39,326 nt of DNA from Candidatus Gastranaerophilales bacterium (GTDB lineage: Bacteria; Cyanobacteriota; Vampirovibrionia; Gastranaerophilales; Gastranaerophilaceae): contig CAJUPC010000020.1 of NCBI GenBank assembly GCA_910588555.1, forward strand, positions 1,246-40,571. The letters are read 5' to 3'. The translations under genes and the position numbers were made by a program. The notes beneath the pieces are model-generated. The model made no database searches, was not told the DNA's origin, and saw only the letters and a list, made by a program, of their open reading frames with translations. Positions 7,552 through 15,849 of the stretch are shown piece after piece; positions within the stretch are counted from its first letter, which is position 1, and every line of letters starts with the position of its first letter.

Positions 7552-8618
7552 CGGACAAAATCTATTTCATCATTTTTAGTCATATCAGGATTTTGAAGTT
7601 TTGCTTTTAAAACTTCATCAAAAATTTCCTGATATTTTGGCGAGGGTTTCAATCCAAGCAGTTGTAAATCCTTGCCCGTAACAGATATTTTTATATTGTG
7701 TAAATTATCCAAATAACGTCTTGCACCGATTTCATCATACAAAATCGCATATAAAAGAACCGTTTCAATTTTTGCATTTTCAAATGCTTTATAAAGTTCA
7801 AAATCAGTTTCAAGTTTTGTTTGCGGAATATCATCAAGAATTTTTTGTTCAGCTTTTGTCAGCGGAAGACGCGACAAATCCTTTAAAACACCAACATAAA
7901 CAAGCCAAGAAGCAGCTGAATAATCATTAGCTAATTTTTCAATATTTACATTGGGCAAAGCAGTCTCTTGCTCTGTCACTAATTTATAAATTCCCTCATT
8001 GATAAATTTTTCAAACGCAAGCTGTGAATTAAGATTAAATGTTTCAACAAGTTCTTTTTTCACTCGCTTATAACTCATATCGTAATTAATATTCGCAAGA
8101 TATTCTTCCTGCAATTTGCGTGTATGTTCTTCAAGTTCAAACCCGAAGCGAACGGAAAACTTTAACCCGCGAATAATTCTTGTCGGGTCATCAATAAAAC
8201 TTTTATCATGCAAAACTCTCAATTTTTTATTTTTTAAATCCTCAAGTCCGCCCGTGTAATCAATAATTTCACCTGTTAAAGTATTCTTAGCGAGTGCATT
8301 AACGGTAAAGTCGCGACGCAAAACATCTTCCTTTAAAGAACATCCTATTTTTTCAACAACGGGCAAATGACCTTTATGCGGATAACTTTCAGAACGTGTT
8401 GAGGCAAAATCAACTTCTTTGCCCCCAATATTAACCCTAACCGTTCCAAAATCGGGATTTTCTTGAATTACTTCAACCGACGCAATTCTACGACAATATT
8501 CAATAGCATTACCAACATAAGTTATATCAATATCAAAAGATTTGCGCCCTAAAATTTCATCGCGCACTACTCCGCCGACATAAAACAGATTTTTATCCTT
8601 TATATTGATGATGTTCAT
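7539..8618 (-). CDS. cca: CCA tRNA nucleotidyltransferase / poly(A) polymerase family
   Basis: Adds or repairs the 3' CCA of tRNAs. This is relevant here because the tRNA-Gln gene in this window does not encode CCA. The N-terminus carries the class II nucleotidyltransferase signature FYVGGVVRDEILGR then DIDI with the metal-binding aspartates (residues about 12-33). RRDFTVNAL near residue 100 and the conserved DDPTRIIRGLKFSVRFGFE near residue 140 follow. The C-terminal half is helical and diverged. No HD domain motif is obvious. At 359 residues it is on the short side. It could be an A-adding or CC-adding specialist; sequence alone does not decide. Confidence 0.92.
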   Translation of the reverse strand: MNIINIKDKNLFYVGGVVRDEILGRKSFDIDITYVGNAIEYCRRIASVEVIQENPDFGTVRVNIGGKEVDFASTRSESYPHKGHLPVVEKIGCSLKEDVLRRDFTVNALAKNTLTGEIIDYTGGLEDLKNKKLRVLHDKSFIDDPTRIIRGLKFSVRFGFELEEHTRKLQEEYLANINYDMSYKRVKKELVETFNLNSQLAFEKFINEGIYKLVTEQETALPNVNIEKLANDYSAASWLVYVGVLKDLSRLPLTKAEQKILDDIPQTKLETDFELYKAFENAKIETVLLYAILYDEIGARRYLDNLHNIKISVTGKDLQLLGLKPSPKYQEIFDEVLKAKLQNPDMTKNDEIDFVRYNL

Positions 8619-8667
8619 AACATAAATTTTAGCGTAAAATATTAGAAAATGGAATAGGAGTAATCAC

Positions 8668-11600
8668 ATGTTACAGGAAGCTTCAAAAGCAATAAATTCA
8701 GCGTTCAATAACAGTTTTATAAAAAAATTAAGCCAGTATCTTCACGACTGCGTGAGAGAAGAGGTTAAAAGTTCGACATTCAGAAACTTGAAAGGCGACA
8801 AAGATAACAAATGGATTTTTCTCAAAGGCGAAGAACAGTTGTTTTCTACGGGAGCTGAATACATTCCGCTTGACGGAAGCGACCCGAAACTTACAGAGTT
8901 AATGATACAAAGCGATTTGGGTCAGAAAGATAAATACCTCATTTACGGTTATCTTTTTCTGGTGGGAAAAAGCTCAAAATCAAAAAAACATAACGAGTTT
9001 TTGACCCCTCTTCTATATATGCCATGTAAACTTGAACGTAACGGAGTTAATATAAACTGTTTTCCGCTTGACGAAGTCTTATCGTTAAATACAGGCGCAC
9101 TAGCAGCTTTAATGCGCAAAAATGATGATGAAGACGAAGTTGATTTGTTGTTGGAAGGTATTTTGGATGTGGTTCCCGATTTACCTATTACTCAAGAAAA
9201 ATTAGATATCTTTTTAACTACCTTAAAATCACTTGTTCCGGAAATCGAAATTGCAGAAAACATCGGTGATTTTCAAGAAGACGACAACATTTCAAAATCA
9301 AAAGATTTTTATAAAGAAAAAATCGACGGCGAAAATTTCGACGAAATTATTGAAGAAGAAGAAAACGAACAGGAAAAACAAAAGGTTAAAAAGCTTGAAA
9401 AAGTAGTTGTGACTTATCAAAACGCAATCATCCTGACCAAACGTCCGTCTGTGACAGCAGGGGTTTTGCATGAACTTACTCAAATCGCAGAAAAACCGTC
9501 AGGTGTTTACAGAGAAACAGCTTTGAGCATTATCAACGAAGAATTCGCGCAGAGCAAAGAGAAATCGGTTCCCGTAAAAGATTTAAACAAAATCACGGAT
9601 TTTTACCCGATAACTCCGCTTTCTCTTAGCGACAGCCAGCTGCAGGTTGTAAAAAATATTGATAACAGCAAATTTGTAGCGGTTCAAGGTCCTCCCGGAA
9701 CAGGTAAATCGCAGACAATCGTAAACCTTGTTGCGCACCTTGTTGCAAACGGCAAAACAGTACTTGTTGCATCACGTATGGACAAGGCAGTTGACGTCGT
9801 TGCAGAGCGCTTAAATGATTTGGGCGCAAGCCACATGGCGCTTCGTGCAGGTCGATTGAATTATCAAAGACAGTTGAGCGAAGAATTAAACAATCTTTTG
9901 TCACAAAGTACAGGACTTGACGATGATGTGGAAGACATGCTTCTTCTCGACACAAAAGATATGAAAGACCATTTGGACATGCTTAAAAATATGGAAAACA
10001 AATCAGAAACCATTATTAAGCTTGAAAAAGAGTGGCACGACAAACTTTTGGAAGTCGAAGAGCAGGAAAAAGTAATAGGCAAACGCGAATTCATCAAAAA
10101 AAGTTTAAAAAAAGGCGAAATAGACATCGTTTCAGGAATTACAAAAGTTCTTGAACACAATATGGAAAAAGCAGGATTTATTTCAAAAATTGCAAATTTC
10201 ACAAGTCTCGGACAATTGAAAAAAATCTTAAATCTGAAAGAATTTGAAGTAGATTATGAAAATCTCGGAAAACTTAAACAAGAGCTTGATTTTGCCAATA
10301 TGGAATGGTCTTTGAGAAAAATTGAAGCAGATATTCAAAAAACAGGAAATCTGCACATGCTCTCAGAACAAATCAGAACAATGAAACGCAAGCAAAAATC
10401 ACTTGCGGTAAATATCTTGAAAAACAAACGCCGTGAAGCTTTGAAAGGACTTTTGCGTGACGAAAACAAACGCAGAAGATTAAAAGTTCACGCAAAATCA
10501 CTTGTTACAAACAGAAAACGACTTCAAAGCAATATACTTGAAGAAGAAGATTTCAAACCGCTTTTGGAAGCATTCCCTTGCTGGTGCGTAACGACTTATG
10601 CAGTATCTGACTCGCTTCCTTTAAAACCGGGTATGTTTGATGTAGCAATCATTGATGAAGCTTCTCAATGCGACATTGCAAGCTGTTTTCCGATTTTGTT
10701 CCGTGCAAAACGTGCAGTAATCGTAGGCGACGACAAACAATTGCCTCACCTTTCATTTTTGGAAAAAGCAAAAGAACAATCGTTCTTGAGCCAGTACGGC
10801 ATTCCCGATAAATACCGTCTAATGTGGAGTTTCAGAACGAATTCAATGTTTGATTTGGCAGACTACTACTCTATGAGTTCCGTTATGCTTGACGAACATT
10901 TCAGAAGCTTGCCCCCTATTATCAACTTCTCAAACCACGAATTCTACAATGACAGAATTCGTGTCATGAGAAAAGACAACAATGACGAAAAAGTTCTTGA
11001 ACTTGTAGAAGTTCTTGACGGCAAAGTAGACTTTGACGCTACAAGAAACTTACCTGAAATCGAAGCTGTAGTAAAAAGATTACATGAAATAATCGTTGAA
11101 GACGAACGCAAAAACCCTGACAATCCCGTATCTGTCGGTATAATTTCACCCTTCAGAGCGCAGGTTGAACAGTTAAAAGTGTCTGTTTCCAAAGTATTGT
11201 CTGATTATATGATTAAAAAACACCAGATAGAAATCGGTACAGCACATACATTTCAGGGGGACGAACGTGATATAATGCTTATCTCATGGGCATTTGCAGA
11301 CAACAGCTATATGCAGAGTTTAACATTCTTGCAGAAAGCAAATCTTTTTAACGTAGCGATTACACGCGGCAAAAACAAAGTTATCAACTTTATTTCACGC
11401 AACCCTCGTGAACTTCCTGACGGACATTTCAGAAATTATATTTCATTTATGCAAGAATACCAAAACCGTAAAGAGGCATTGCTTTCTGGTGAAATTGACG
11501 AAAACATTTATAAAAACCCGCTTGAGCGTGAAGTTGCCGAAAAAATTCGCGAACTTGACCACAAAGTCACAGCAGGAGCTGATATCGCAGGTTTAAGCGC

Positions 11601-11790
11601 AGATTTATTAGTTGACGATAAATTTGTCGTTGAAATCGACGGTGTAGAAGATAAAATAAAATCTAACATGTCAAATATGAAAAAACAGGCTATAATTGAG
11701 CGTTCTGGTTACAAGGTCAAGCGTATAACATTCCGTGAATGGCAATATTCGCCAAAAGCTTGTCTTGACAGAGTGTTGATTGAAAATTAG
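8668..11790 (+). CDS. SF1 (DNA2/NAM7-like) helicase with C-terminal PD-(D/E)XK-like nuclease domain
   Basis: A 1040-residue fusion. The N-terminal third (about 1-330) has no motif I can name and contains a charged acidic linker around residues 210-250. Helicase motifs follow: Walker A GPPGTGKS at 341-348, a coiled-coil insertion about 400-620, Walker B VAIIDEASQCD near 658-668, GDDKQLPHL, GTAHTFQGDERDIM near 865 and VAITRGKNK near 895. The last 80 residues, LSADLLVDDKFVVEIDGVED then GYKVKRITFREW, fit a Vsr-like/MTES_1575-type nuclease fold. Proteins of this plan are often defence or repair enzymes. The start has AGGAG eight bases upstream. It stands alone, so whether it acts as a single-gene defence system is inference. 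Confidence 0.85.
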   Translation: MLQEASKAINSAFNNSFIKKLSQYLHDCVREEVKSSTFRNLKGDKDNKWIFLKGEEQLFSTGAEYIPLDGSDPKLTELMIQSDLGQKDKYLIYGYLFLVGKSSKSKKHNEFLTPLLYMPCKLERNGVNINCFPLDEVLSLNTGALAALMRKNDDEDEVDLLLEGILDVVPDLPITQEKLDIFLTTLKSLVPEIEIAENIGDFQEDDNISKSKDFYKEKIDGENFDEIIEEEENEQEKQKVKKLEKVVVTYQNAIILTKRPSVTAGVLHELTQIAEKPSGVYRETALSIINEEFAQSKEKSVPVKDLNKITDFYPITPLSLSDSQLQVVKNIDNSKFVAVQGPPGTGKSQTIVNLVAHLVANGKTVLVASRMDKAVDVVAERLNDLGASHMALRAGRLNYQRQLSEELNNLLSQSTGLDDDVEDMLLLDTKDMKDHLDMLKNMENKSETIIKLEKEWHDKLLEVEEQEKVIGKREFIKKSLKKGEIDIVSGITKVLEHNMEKAGFISKIANFTSLGQLKKILNLKEFEVDYENLGKLKQELDFANMEWSLRKIEADIQKTGNLHMLSEQIRTMKRKQKSLAVNILKNKRREALKGLLRDENKRRRLKVHAKSLVTNRKRLQSNILEEEDFKPLLEAFPCWCVTTYAVSDSLPLKPGMFDVAIIDEASQCDIASCFPILFRAKRAVIVGDDKQLPHLSFLEKAKEQSFLSQYGIPDKYRLMWSFRTNSMFDLADYYSMSSVMLDEHFRSLPPIINFSNHEFYNDRIRVMRKDNNDEKVLELVEVLDGKVDFDATRNLPEIEAVVKRLHEIIVEDERKNPDNPVSVGIISPFRAQVEQLKVSVSKVLSDYMIKKHQIEIGTAHTFQGDERDIMLISWAFADNSYMQSLTFLQKANLFNVAITRGKNKVINFISRNPRELPDGHFRNYISFMQEYQNRKEALLSGEIDENIYKNPLEREVAEKIRELDHKVTAGADIAGLSADLLVDDKFVVEIDGVEDKIKSNMSNMKKQAIIERSGYKVKRITFREWQYSPKACLDRVLIEN

Positions 11791-11791
11791 T

Positions 11792-11807
11792 GTCGGGCTA
11801 TCCCGAC
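11792..11807. repeat. REP-like palindrome
   Basis: GTCGGG-CTAT-CCCGAC followed by CTAC, two bases after the helicase stop. A related unit, GTTGGGG..CCCCAAC followed by CTAC, is at 35281-35300. It may also act as a weak terminator because a T-rich stretch follows. Confidence 0.6.
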
Positions 11808-11813
11808 CTACAA

Positions 11814-11888
11814 TTTTCTTTTTATGAATTGGGTATACTTAAAAATAATCTTGATGAACTTGTGTCAGAAGAATTTTTTAAAGGCTAA
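11814..11888 (+). pseudogene. Possible gene-end remnant
   Basis: Directly after the palindrome one frame reads as ordinary protein, FYELGILKNNLDELVSEEFF, and ends KG-stop at 11886-11888, inside the end of panB on the other strand. There is no start codon or ribosome site. It looks like the last roughly 25 codons of a gene whose front was lost at the palindrome. I do not recognise the parent gene, and chance cannot be excluded. Confidence 0.3.
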
Positions 11889-12679
11889 AACACTTCGTCT
11901 TCTGAAGGGAAAGTACCATTTTTCACATCAGCGTCAAATTTTTTGGCACAATCAATAATAAATGATTTCATATCACCGTATTTTCTTGCAAATTTAGGCT
12001 TAAATCCATCGAATTTACCAAAAACATCATCACAAACCAAAACCTGAGAGTCACAATATCTGCCTGCACCGCAAGAAATTGTAGGAATTTTCAAATTTTC
12101 CGTAATATATTTTGCTGACTCCTCGGGAACCATTTCCAATACAAGAGCAAATGCGCCTGCTTTTTGCAAATCTTTTGCCTGTCTTAAAATTTCCTCAGCC
12201 GCCTCTTTTGTCTTACCCTGAATTTTATATCCGCCAAGAGTATTCAAAAACTGTGGAGTAAAGCCCAAATGCGCAACAACAGGAATTCCCGATTCTACAA
12301 GACGTTTTACAACATCTAAAATATGTTCGCTATATCCCTCAATTTTAACGGCATTAGCACCGCATTTTATCATCTCTCCGCAATTTCTAACGGCAGAAGC
12401 AATATCCGCATGATAACTCATAAAAGGCATATCTGTCACAACCATAGCTCTATTTGCACCTTTTGCAACGGCTTTTGTGAAAATTGTCATTTCAGCAGTG
12501 CCGATTGAGTGAGTCGTTTCATAGCCCAATGCTGTCATAGCAAGGCTGTCACCGATTAAAATAACGTCAATTCCAGCTTCATCAATATATTTTGCGGTTG
12601 AATAATCATAAGCAGTCAATACCGAAAATTTTTCGTTATTATCTTTGAATTTTTGAATTGTATTAACAGTGACACGCAT
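11885..12679 (-). CDS. panB: 3-methyl-2-oxobutanoate hydroxymethyltransferase (ketopantoate hydroxymethyltransferase)
   Basis: First committed step of pantothenate and coenzyme A synthesis: transfers a one-carbon unit from methylene-tetrahydrofolate to 2-oxoisovalerate. The 264-residue length is standard. Family signatures visible: SVLTAYDYSTAKYIDEAGID at about 18-37, ILIGDSLAMTALGYETT (metal-binding Asp), MPFMSY, GANAVKIEG near residue 108, VVAHLGFTPQ, FALVLEMVPEESA with the catalytic Glu, and ISCGAGRYCDSQVLV. The start overlaps the end of yvcK by 17 bases, so it is the third gene of a coupled operon. Confidence 0.97.
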   Translation of the reverse strand: MRVTVNTIQKFKDNNEKFSVLTAYDYSTAKYIDEAGIDVILIGDSLAMTALGYETTHSIGTAEMTIFTKAVAKGANRAMVVTDMPFMSYHADIASAVRNCGEMIKCGANAVKIEGYSEHILDVVKRLVESGIPVVAHLGFTPQFLNTLGGYKIQGKTKEAAEEILRQAKDLQKAGAFALVLEMVPEESAKYITENLKIPTISCGAGRYCDSQVLVCDDVFGKFDGFKPKFARKYGDMKSFIIDCAKKFDADVKNGTFPSEDEVF

Positions 12680-14018
12680 TATTCACCTTGTGAGAACGGC
12701 TTTTTTCAGCTTTATGTTCTTTTCTGTACCAGTAGTAAATTGCTCTTGCAACACGGTTTGAGCTATGTCTTACAAGTCCTTCTTTGCTGTCTTCAATAAG
12801 TTTTCTTGAGAAAATATTAACACCGAGTTTTTTAATATTTTCAACATCTGTTTTAACAGGATAAGAACCTGACATCTGATATTTTTGCGCCAAATTCGAT
12901 GGCAAGAAATCATTCACAAGTACTGTATCTATAATGTTACGGCTTCCTGCATGCTGCATTAACGCGTTTACGTGGTTTGAAACAGCATAACCGTCAGTTT
13001 CACCGGGCTGTGTCATAATATTGCAGACATAAATCTTTTTAGCTGATGATTTTGCAATCTCTTCCGAAATTTCTTTGATTAAAAGGTTTGGAATAACGCT
13101 TGTATAAAGGCTTCCCGGACCTAAAATAATTAAATCGGCATCTTTAATTGCTTCAATAACATCATCAAGAGCCTTACAAGTTTGCGGGTCTGTGAATAAT
13201 CTTTTAATTCTTCCGTGAGCTTCGGGAATATTTGACTCACCATGAATAATTCTTCCGTCTTCCATTTCCGCTACAAGTTTCATATCATCAAGAGTAGACG
13301 GCAAAACTCGTCCTCTGATTGACAAAACATTAGAAGACTCTTTAACCGCACGAACCATATCACCTGTGATTGAACAAAGAGCTGTCAAAAACAAGTTGCC
13401 GAAGCTGTGACCTTCCAATCCTTCGCCTGTTTTAAAGCGGTATTGAAAAAGTTTTGTAACCAAATCTTCATCACCTGCAAGCGCAGCAATACAGTTTCTT
13501 ATATCACCGGGGGGAAGAACACCCATCTCTTCTCTGAGTCTGCCAGAGCTTCCGCCGTCATCGCCGACTGTAACAACTGCAGTTATATTGTTTGTTATAT
13601 GTTTAATACCTTTTAAAAGCATTGAAAGTCCTGTACCACCACCTACAGCAACAATTTTAGGCCCTCTGTTTAATTTTCTTCTTCTGTATAAGTTTTCTAA
13701 CAATGATTGATTATCAATACCCTCAATCATAGAAAGATTTGTTTTCTGCCAACCTTTAAAGAACATTCCAGCACCGAACATAACAATAGAAAATGCAATC
13801 CATTCTGTGGAAATATTCATTGCAATCTTTCTGATAAATTCCATTGTATAAAATACGGGTTTAATATCAAATAAAATTAAAACTCCGAGCGTCATCAAAA
13901 CTGCTCCGAGAAAAATCAGTGCAAACCATCTTTTTACCTGTAGCCCGGGCATTAACCATCTTGCATCATCGGGAATTCTCATACTGTTTCTAAAATTTTT
14001 CATCACCTTATTACTCAT
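12663..14018 (-). CDS. yvcK: YvcK/CofD-like UDP-GlcNAc-binding morphogenesis and gluconeogenesis factor
   Basis: YvcK-type proteins bind UDP-GlcNAc and are needed for cell shape and growth on gluconeogenic carbon in Bacillus. The catalytic-fold signatures are clear: KIVAVGGGTGLSMLLKGIK near residues 125-143, VTVGDDGGSSGRLREEMGVL near 155-175, LPPGDIRNC, and NIMTQPGETDGY. Two hydrophobic segments near the N-terminus suggest membrane anchoring, a form seen in cyanobacteria and firmicutes. I place the start at ATG 14018, which overlaps the stop codon of the upstream gene in an ATGA arrangement with AGGATGG upstream. An in-frame TTG at 14039 would add seven residues. The overlaps on both sides imply a single transcript pxpA-yvcK-panB. 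Confidence 0.93.
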   Translation of the reverse strand: MSNKVMKNFRNSMRIPDDARWLMPGLQVKRWFALIFLGAVLMTLGVLILFDIKPVFYTMEFIRKIAMNISTEWIAFSIVMFGAGMFFKGWQKTNLSMIEGIDNQSLLENLYRRRKLNRGPKIVAVGGGTGLSMLLKGIKHITNNITAVVTVGDDGGSSGRLREEMGVLPPGDIRNCIAALAGDEDLVTKLFQYRFKTGEGLEGHSFGNLFLTALCSITGDMVRAVKESSNVLSIRGRVLPSTLDDMKLVAEMEDGRIIHGESNIPEAHGRIKRLFTDPQTCKALDDVIEAIKDADLIILGPGSLYTSVIPNLLIKEISEEIAKSSAKKIYVCNIMTQPGETDGYAVSNHVNALMQHAGSRNIIDTVLVNDFLPSNLAQKYQMSGSYPVKTDVENIKKLGVNIFSRKLIEDSKEGLVRHSSNRVARAIYYWYRKEHKAEKSRSHKVNNACHC

Positions 14019-14809
14019 TCTACCCATCCTGACAAACAAGCGTTTTTATAATTTACGGGTACAGGGGTAATTACATTGTGCGCCTGTTTGATTAATTCCA
14101 AAGAATTTGACAATCTGTTTGTGAAGTGGATTGTATCTGCCGTAACAACAGTTTTTCCGCCCTCAACATTTGAAACCTGAGATGTTGCAAGAAGCTGTTT
14201 CAACCTTTGAATTTCGATTTCGGTATTTTCATTATCTCTTGCAACAGAGTTTACGGTTCCATCCACATTATACATCTTTTCCAGACAAACTTCCTGTGCA
14301 ACGGGCATATTCAAAAGTTCACCTGTTTTTGCGGTAATTTCGCCTGCTGCACCGTAATAAACAAGCCATTTAGAACATTTTTGAACAGCTTTTGCTACAG
14401 AACACGCAAAAGAAAAATCCTGTGCACATCTTTTATACATAGCTCCGTGCGGGCGGACATGTTCAATTTCCATATTAAAAGTTTTTGCAAAAGACATCAA
14501 AGCTCCAACCTGATAAATTACAAGTGCCTCAATCTCATCGTCAGACAAATCCATATCGCGGTATCCAAATCCCTGAATATCGTCAAATCCGATATGTGCG
14601 CCGACTACAACATTTTTTTCTTTAGCTCTTAATAAAGCATTACGGATAGTAAGCGGATCGCCTGCATGAAATCCGCAAGAAATATTAACGGAACTTGCAT
14701 AATCCAATAAATCAAACTCCGCATTATTCTTGTAAATCCCAAAGCTCTGTGCCAAATCAATATTAAAATCTATATTTTTAATAGCTTTTCTTTCTGAAAA
14801 ATCCTGCAT
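14015..14809 (-). CDS. pxpA: LamB/YcsF family protein (5-oxoprolinase subunit A-like)
   Basis: The family hydrolyses 5-oxoproline together with PxpB and PxpC. Conserved stretches: DFNIDLAQSFGIYK (family DLNxDLGExFG), SVNISCGFHAGDPLTIRNAL near residue 45, VGAHIGFDD (family VGAHPxxPD) near 76, VRPHGAMY (family VKPHGALY) near 120. Length after the chosen start is 264. ATG 14809 is preferred to TTG 14827 because GAGTGAG sits nine bases upstream. Several key positions differ from the consensus, and no pxpB or pxpC is adjacent, so a changed substrate is possible. First gene of the operon with yvcK. Confidence 0.85.
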   Translation of the reverse strand: MQDFSERKAIKNIDFNIDLAQSFGIYKNNAEFDLLDYASSVNISCGFHAGDPLTIRNALLRAKEKNVVVGAHIGFDDIQGFGYRDMDLSDDEIEALVIYQVGALMSFAKTFNMEIEHVRPHGAMYKRCAQDFSFACSVAKAVQKCSKWLVYYGAAGEITAKTGELLNMPVAQEVCLEKMYNVDGTVNSVARDNENTEIEIQRLKQLLATSQVSNVEGGKTVVTADTIHFTNRLSNSLELIKQAHNVITPVPVNYKNACLSGWVE

Positions 14810-14895
14810 AATAATAATCTCACTCAAATTGTAATGATATCATTATAATCGCTCAAGAAATATTTACCACTATCTTTACATAATATTAATGTGAA

Positions 14896-14924
14896 TTAAA
14901 AAGCCGCAGAAAACACCACGGCTT
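14896..14924 (-). terminator. Terminator downstream of the second broken prepilin
   Basis: Stem AAGCCG/CGGCTT with a 12-base loop, followed on the minus strand by five T. It lies about 60 bases after the stop at 14982. Confidence 0.7.
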
Positions 14925-14981
14925 CAAAAATTAATTACATTTATGTTTGCCACCCCATTTTTTGTCCTGTTTACAGGTGAT

Positions 14982-15789
14982 TTATTTACATTTATACTTA
15001 CCGTTCCAGCTTAAATCATCGCAATGCAGGTAATCCATGTTTTCGTTGTACATTACCCAAGCTGTACAACCATAACCGTTTAAGTTATTTGTCTTAGACT
15101 TATTGCAGAGTTGTTCAAATGTAAAAACTGTATCTGCGGCACTTCCTACAGGAATTAACTGTCCAAATCTGTTATAGTAGAATAAAAATACATCTTTGCC
15201 TGTTGCATTAGGTCCTTTTTTACCGTTTATATCAACGAATAATTCACCGCAAATATTTTGCAGTGCTCTAGAAGCTCCTCGAACTTGTTTACAGTCAGGA
15301 CTTAATATTGTAGCCCCTACAATACTTATACCATCAGGCAAAACAACACGTTTAGCAAAAAAATCAAACTTTGTTCCATCCAGTGTATACCTATCATATA
15401 TAGTTGCTTCTGAATCTATAGGATGATATTCCGTATATTTCAAATATTTTGTAATTATATCAAGAAATTTCTTTTTTGCTAAGGCAGAATTGGCAAGTTC
15501 ATCATCGCTTTCTTCTAAGCCGGTACCAGATTTCCCCAGTCCCCAATTAGGTATTTCACCTTCATTTTGTACTGCCATTGTTAATGCTTGGCTCATGACT
15601 GACGAAAACTTTTTAAGTTTGACAACAATTTCCTGTTCTTTATGCTTCTGAATTAAACTCGGCATAGTCAATGCCGCAACTACCCCGATAATTCCAAGTG
15701 TAATTAAAACTTCAGCAAGTGTAAAACCTGATAAGGAGCTTAGAGTGCCCCCCCCCCCCGAAGCTCCGTAAATTCTTTAATAATCTCAT
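14982..15789 (-). CDS. Type IV prepilin-like protein, out of frame at a poly-G tract
   Basis: Pseudopilin-like protein with core GFTLAEVLITLGIIGVVAAL (canonical Gly before the cleavage site), stalk MTMPSLIQKHKEQE and a roughly 210-residue domain with several Cys, ending WNGKYKCK. ATG 15789 has AAAGGAG seven bases upstream and a promoter 30-57 bases upstream. From that ATG the frame reaches a run of twelve G (coding strand) and then stops early. With eleven G (or fourteen) it reads MRLLKNLRSFGGGGTLSSLS and continues into the prepilin core. The unbroken part starts only at ATG 15671, inside the stalk. So the gene is OFF as written, by phase variation, mutation or sequencing error. After the stop the same frame continues with a second, similar tail. 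Confidence 0.75.
15748..15759 (-). repeat. Poly-G tract (12 G on the coding strand) in a prepilin leader
   Basis: A homopolymer of twelve, flanked by the inverted repeat GGAGCTT/AAGCTCC, so the tract would sit in the loop of a hairpin. Codons 11-14 of the gene starting at 15789. Confidence 0.9.
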
Positions 15790-15818
15790 TTCAAACTCCT
15801 TTCGTATTTACATGATTT

Positions 15819-15846
15819 ATTATAAACTATTTTTAAAAATTTTCAA
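15819..15846 (-). promoter_or_regulatory. Promoter of the second broken prepilin gene
   Basis: On the minus strand TTGAAA (15846-15841), a 16-base spacer and a perfect TATAAT (15824-15819), then about 29 bases to the ATG with AAAGGAG between. It also starts just after the TPR gene end. Confidence 0.65.
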
Positions 15847-15849
15847 GTA

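Noticed and set aside
14940..14990. Selenocysteine or stop read-through at the prepilin end
   Set aside because: The stop is TAA and there is no adjacent recoding structure; duplication or truncation explains it better.
14982..15671. Start of the second broken prepilin at ATG 15671
   Set aside because: This start lies within the hydrophobic stalk and would delete the prepilin-peptidase site; the true start is 15789 across the poly-G tract.
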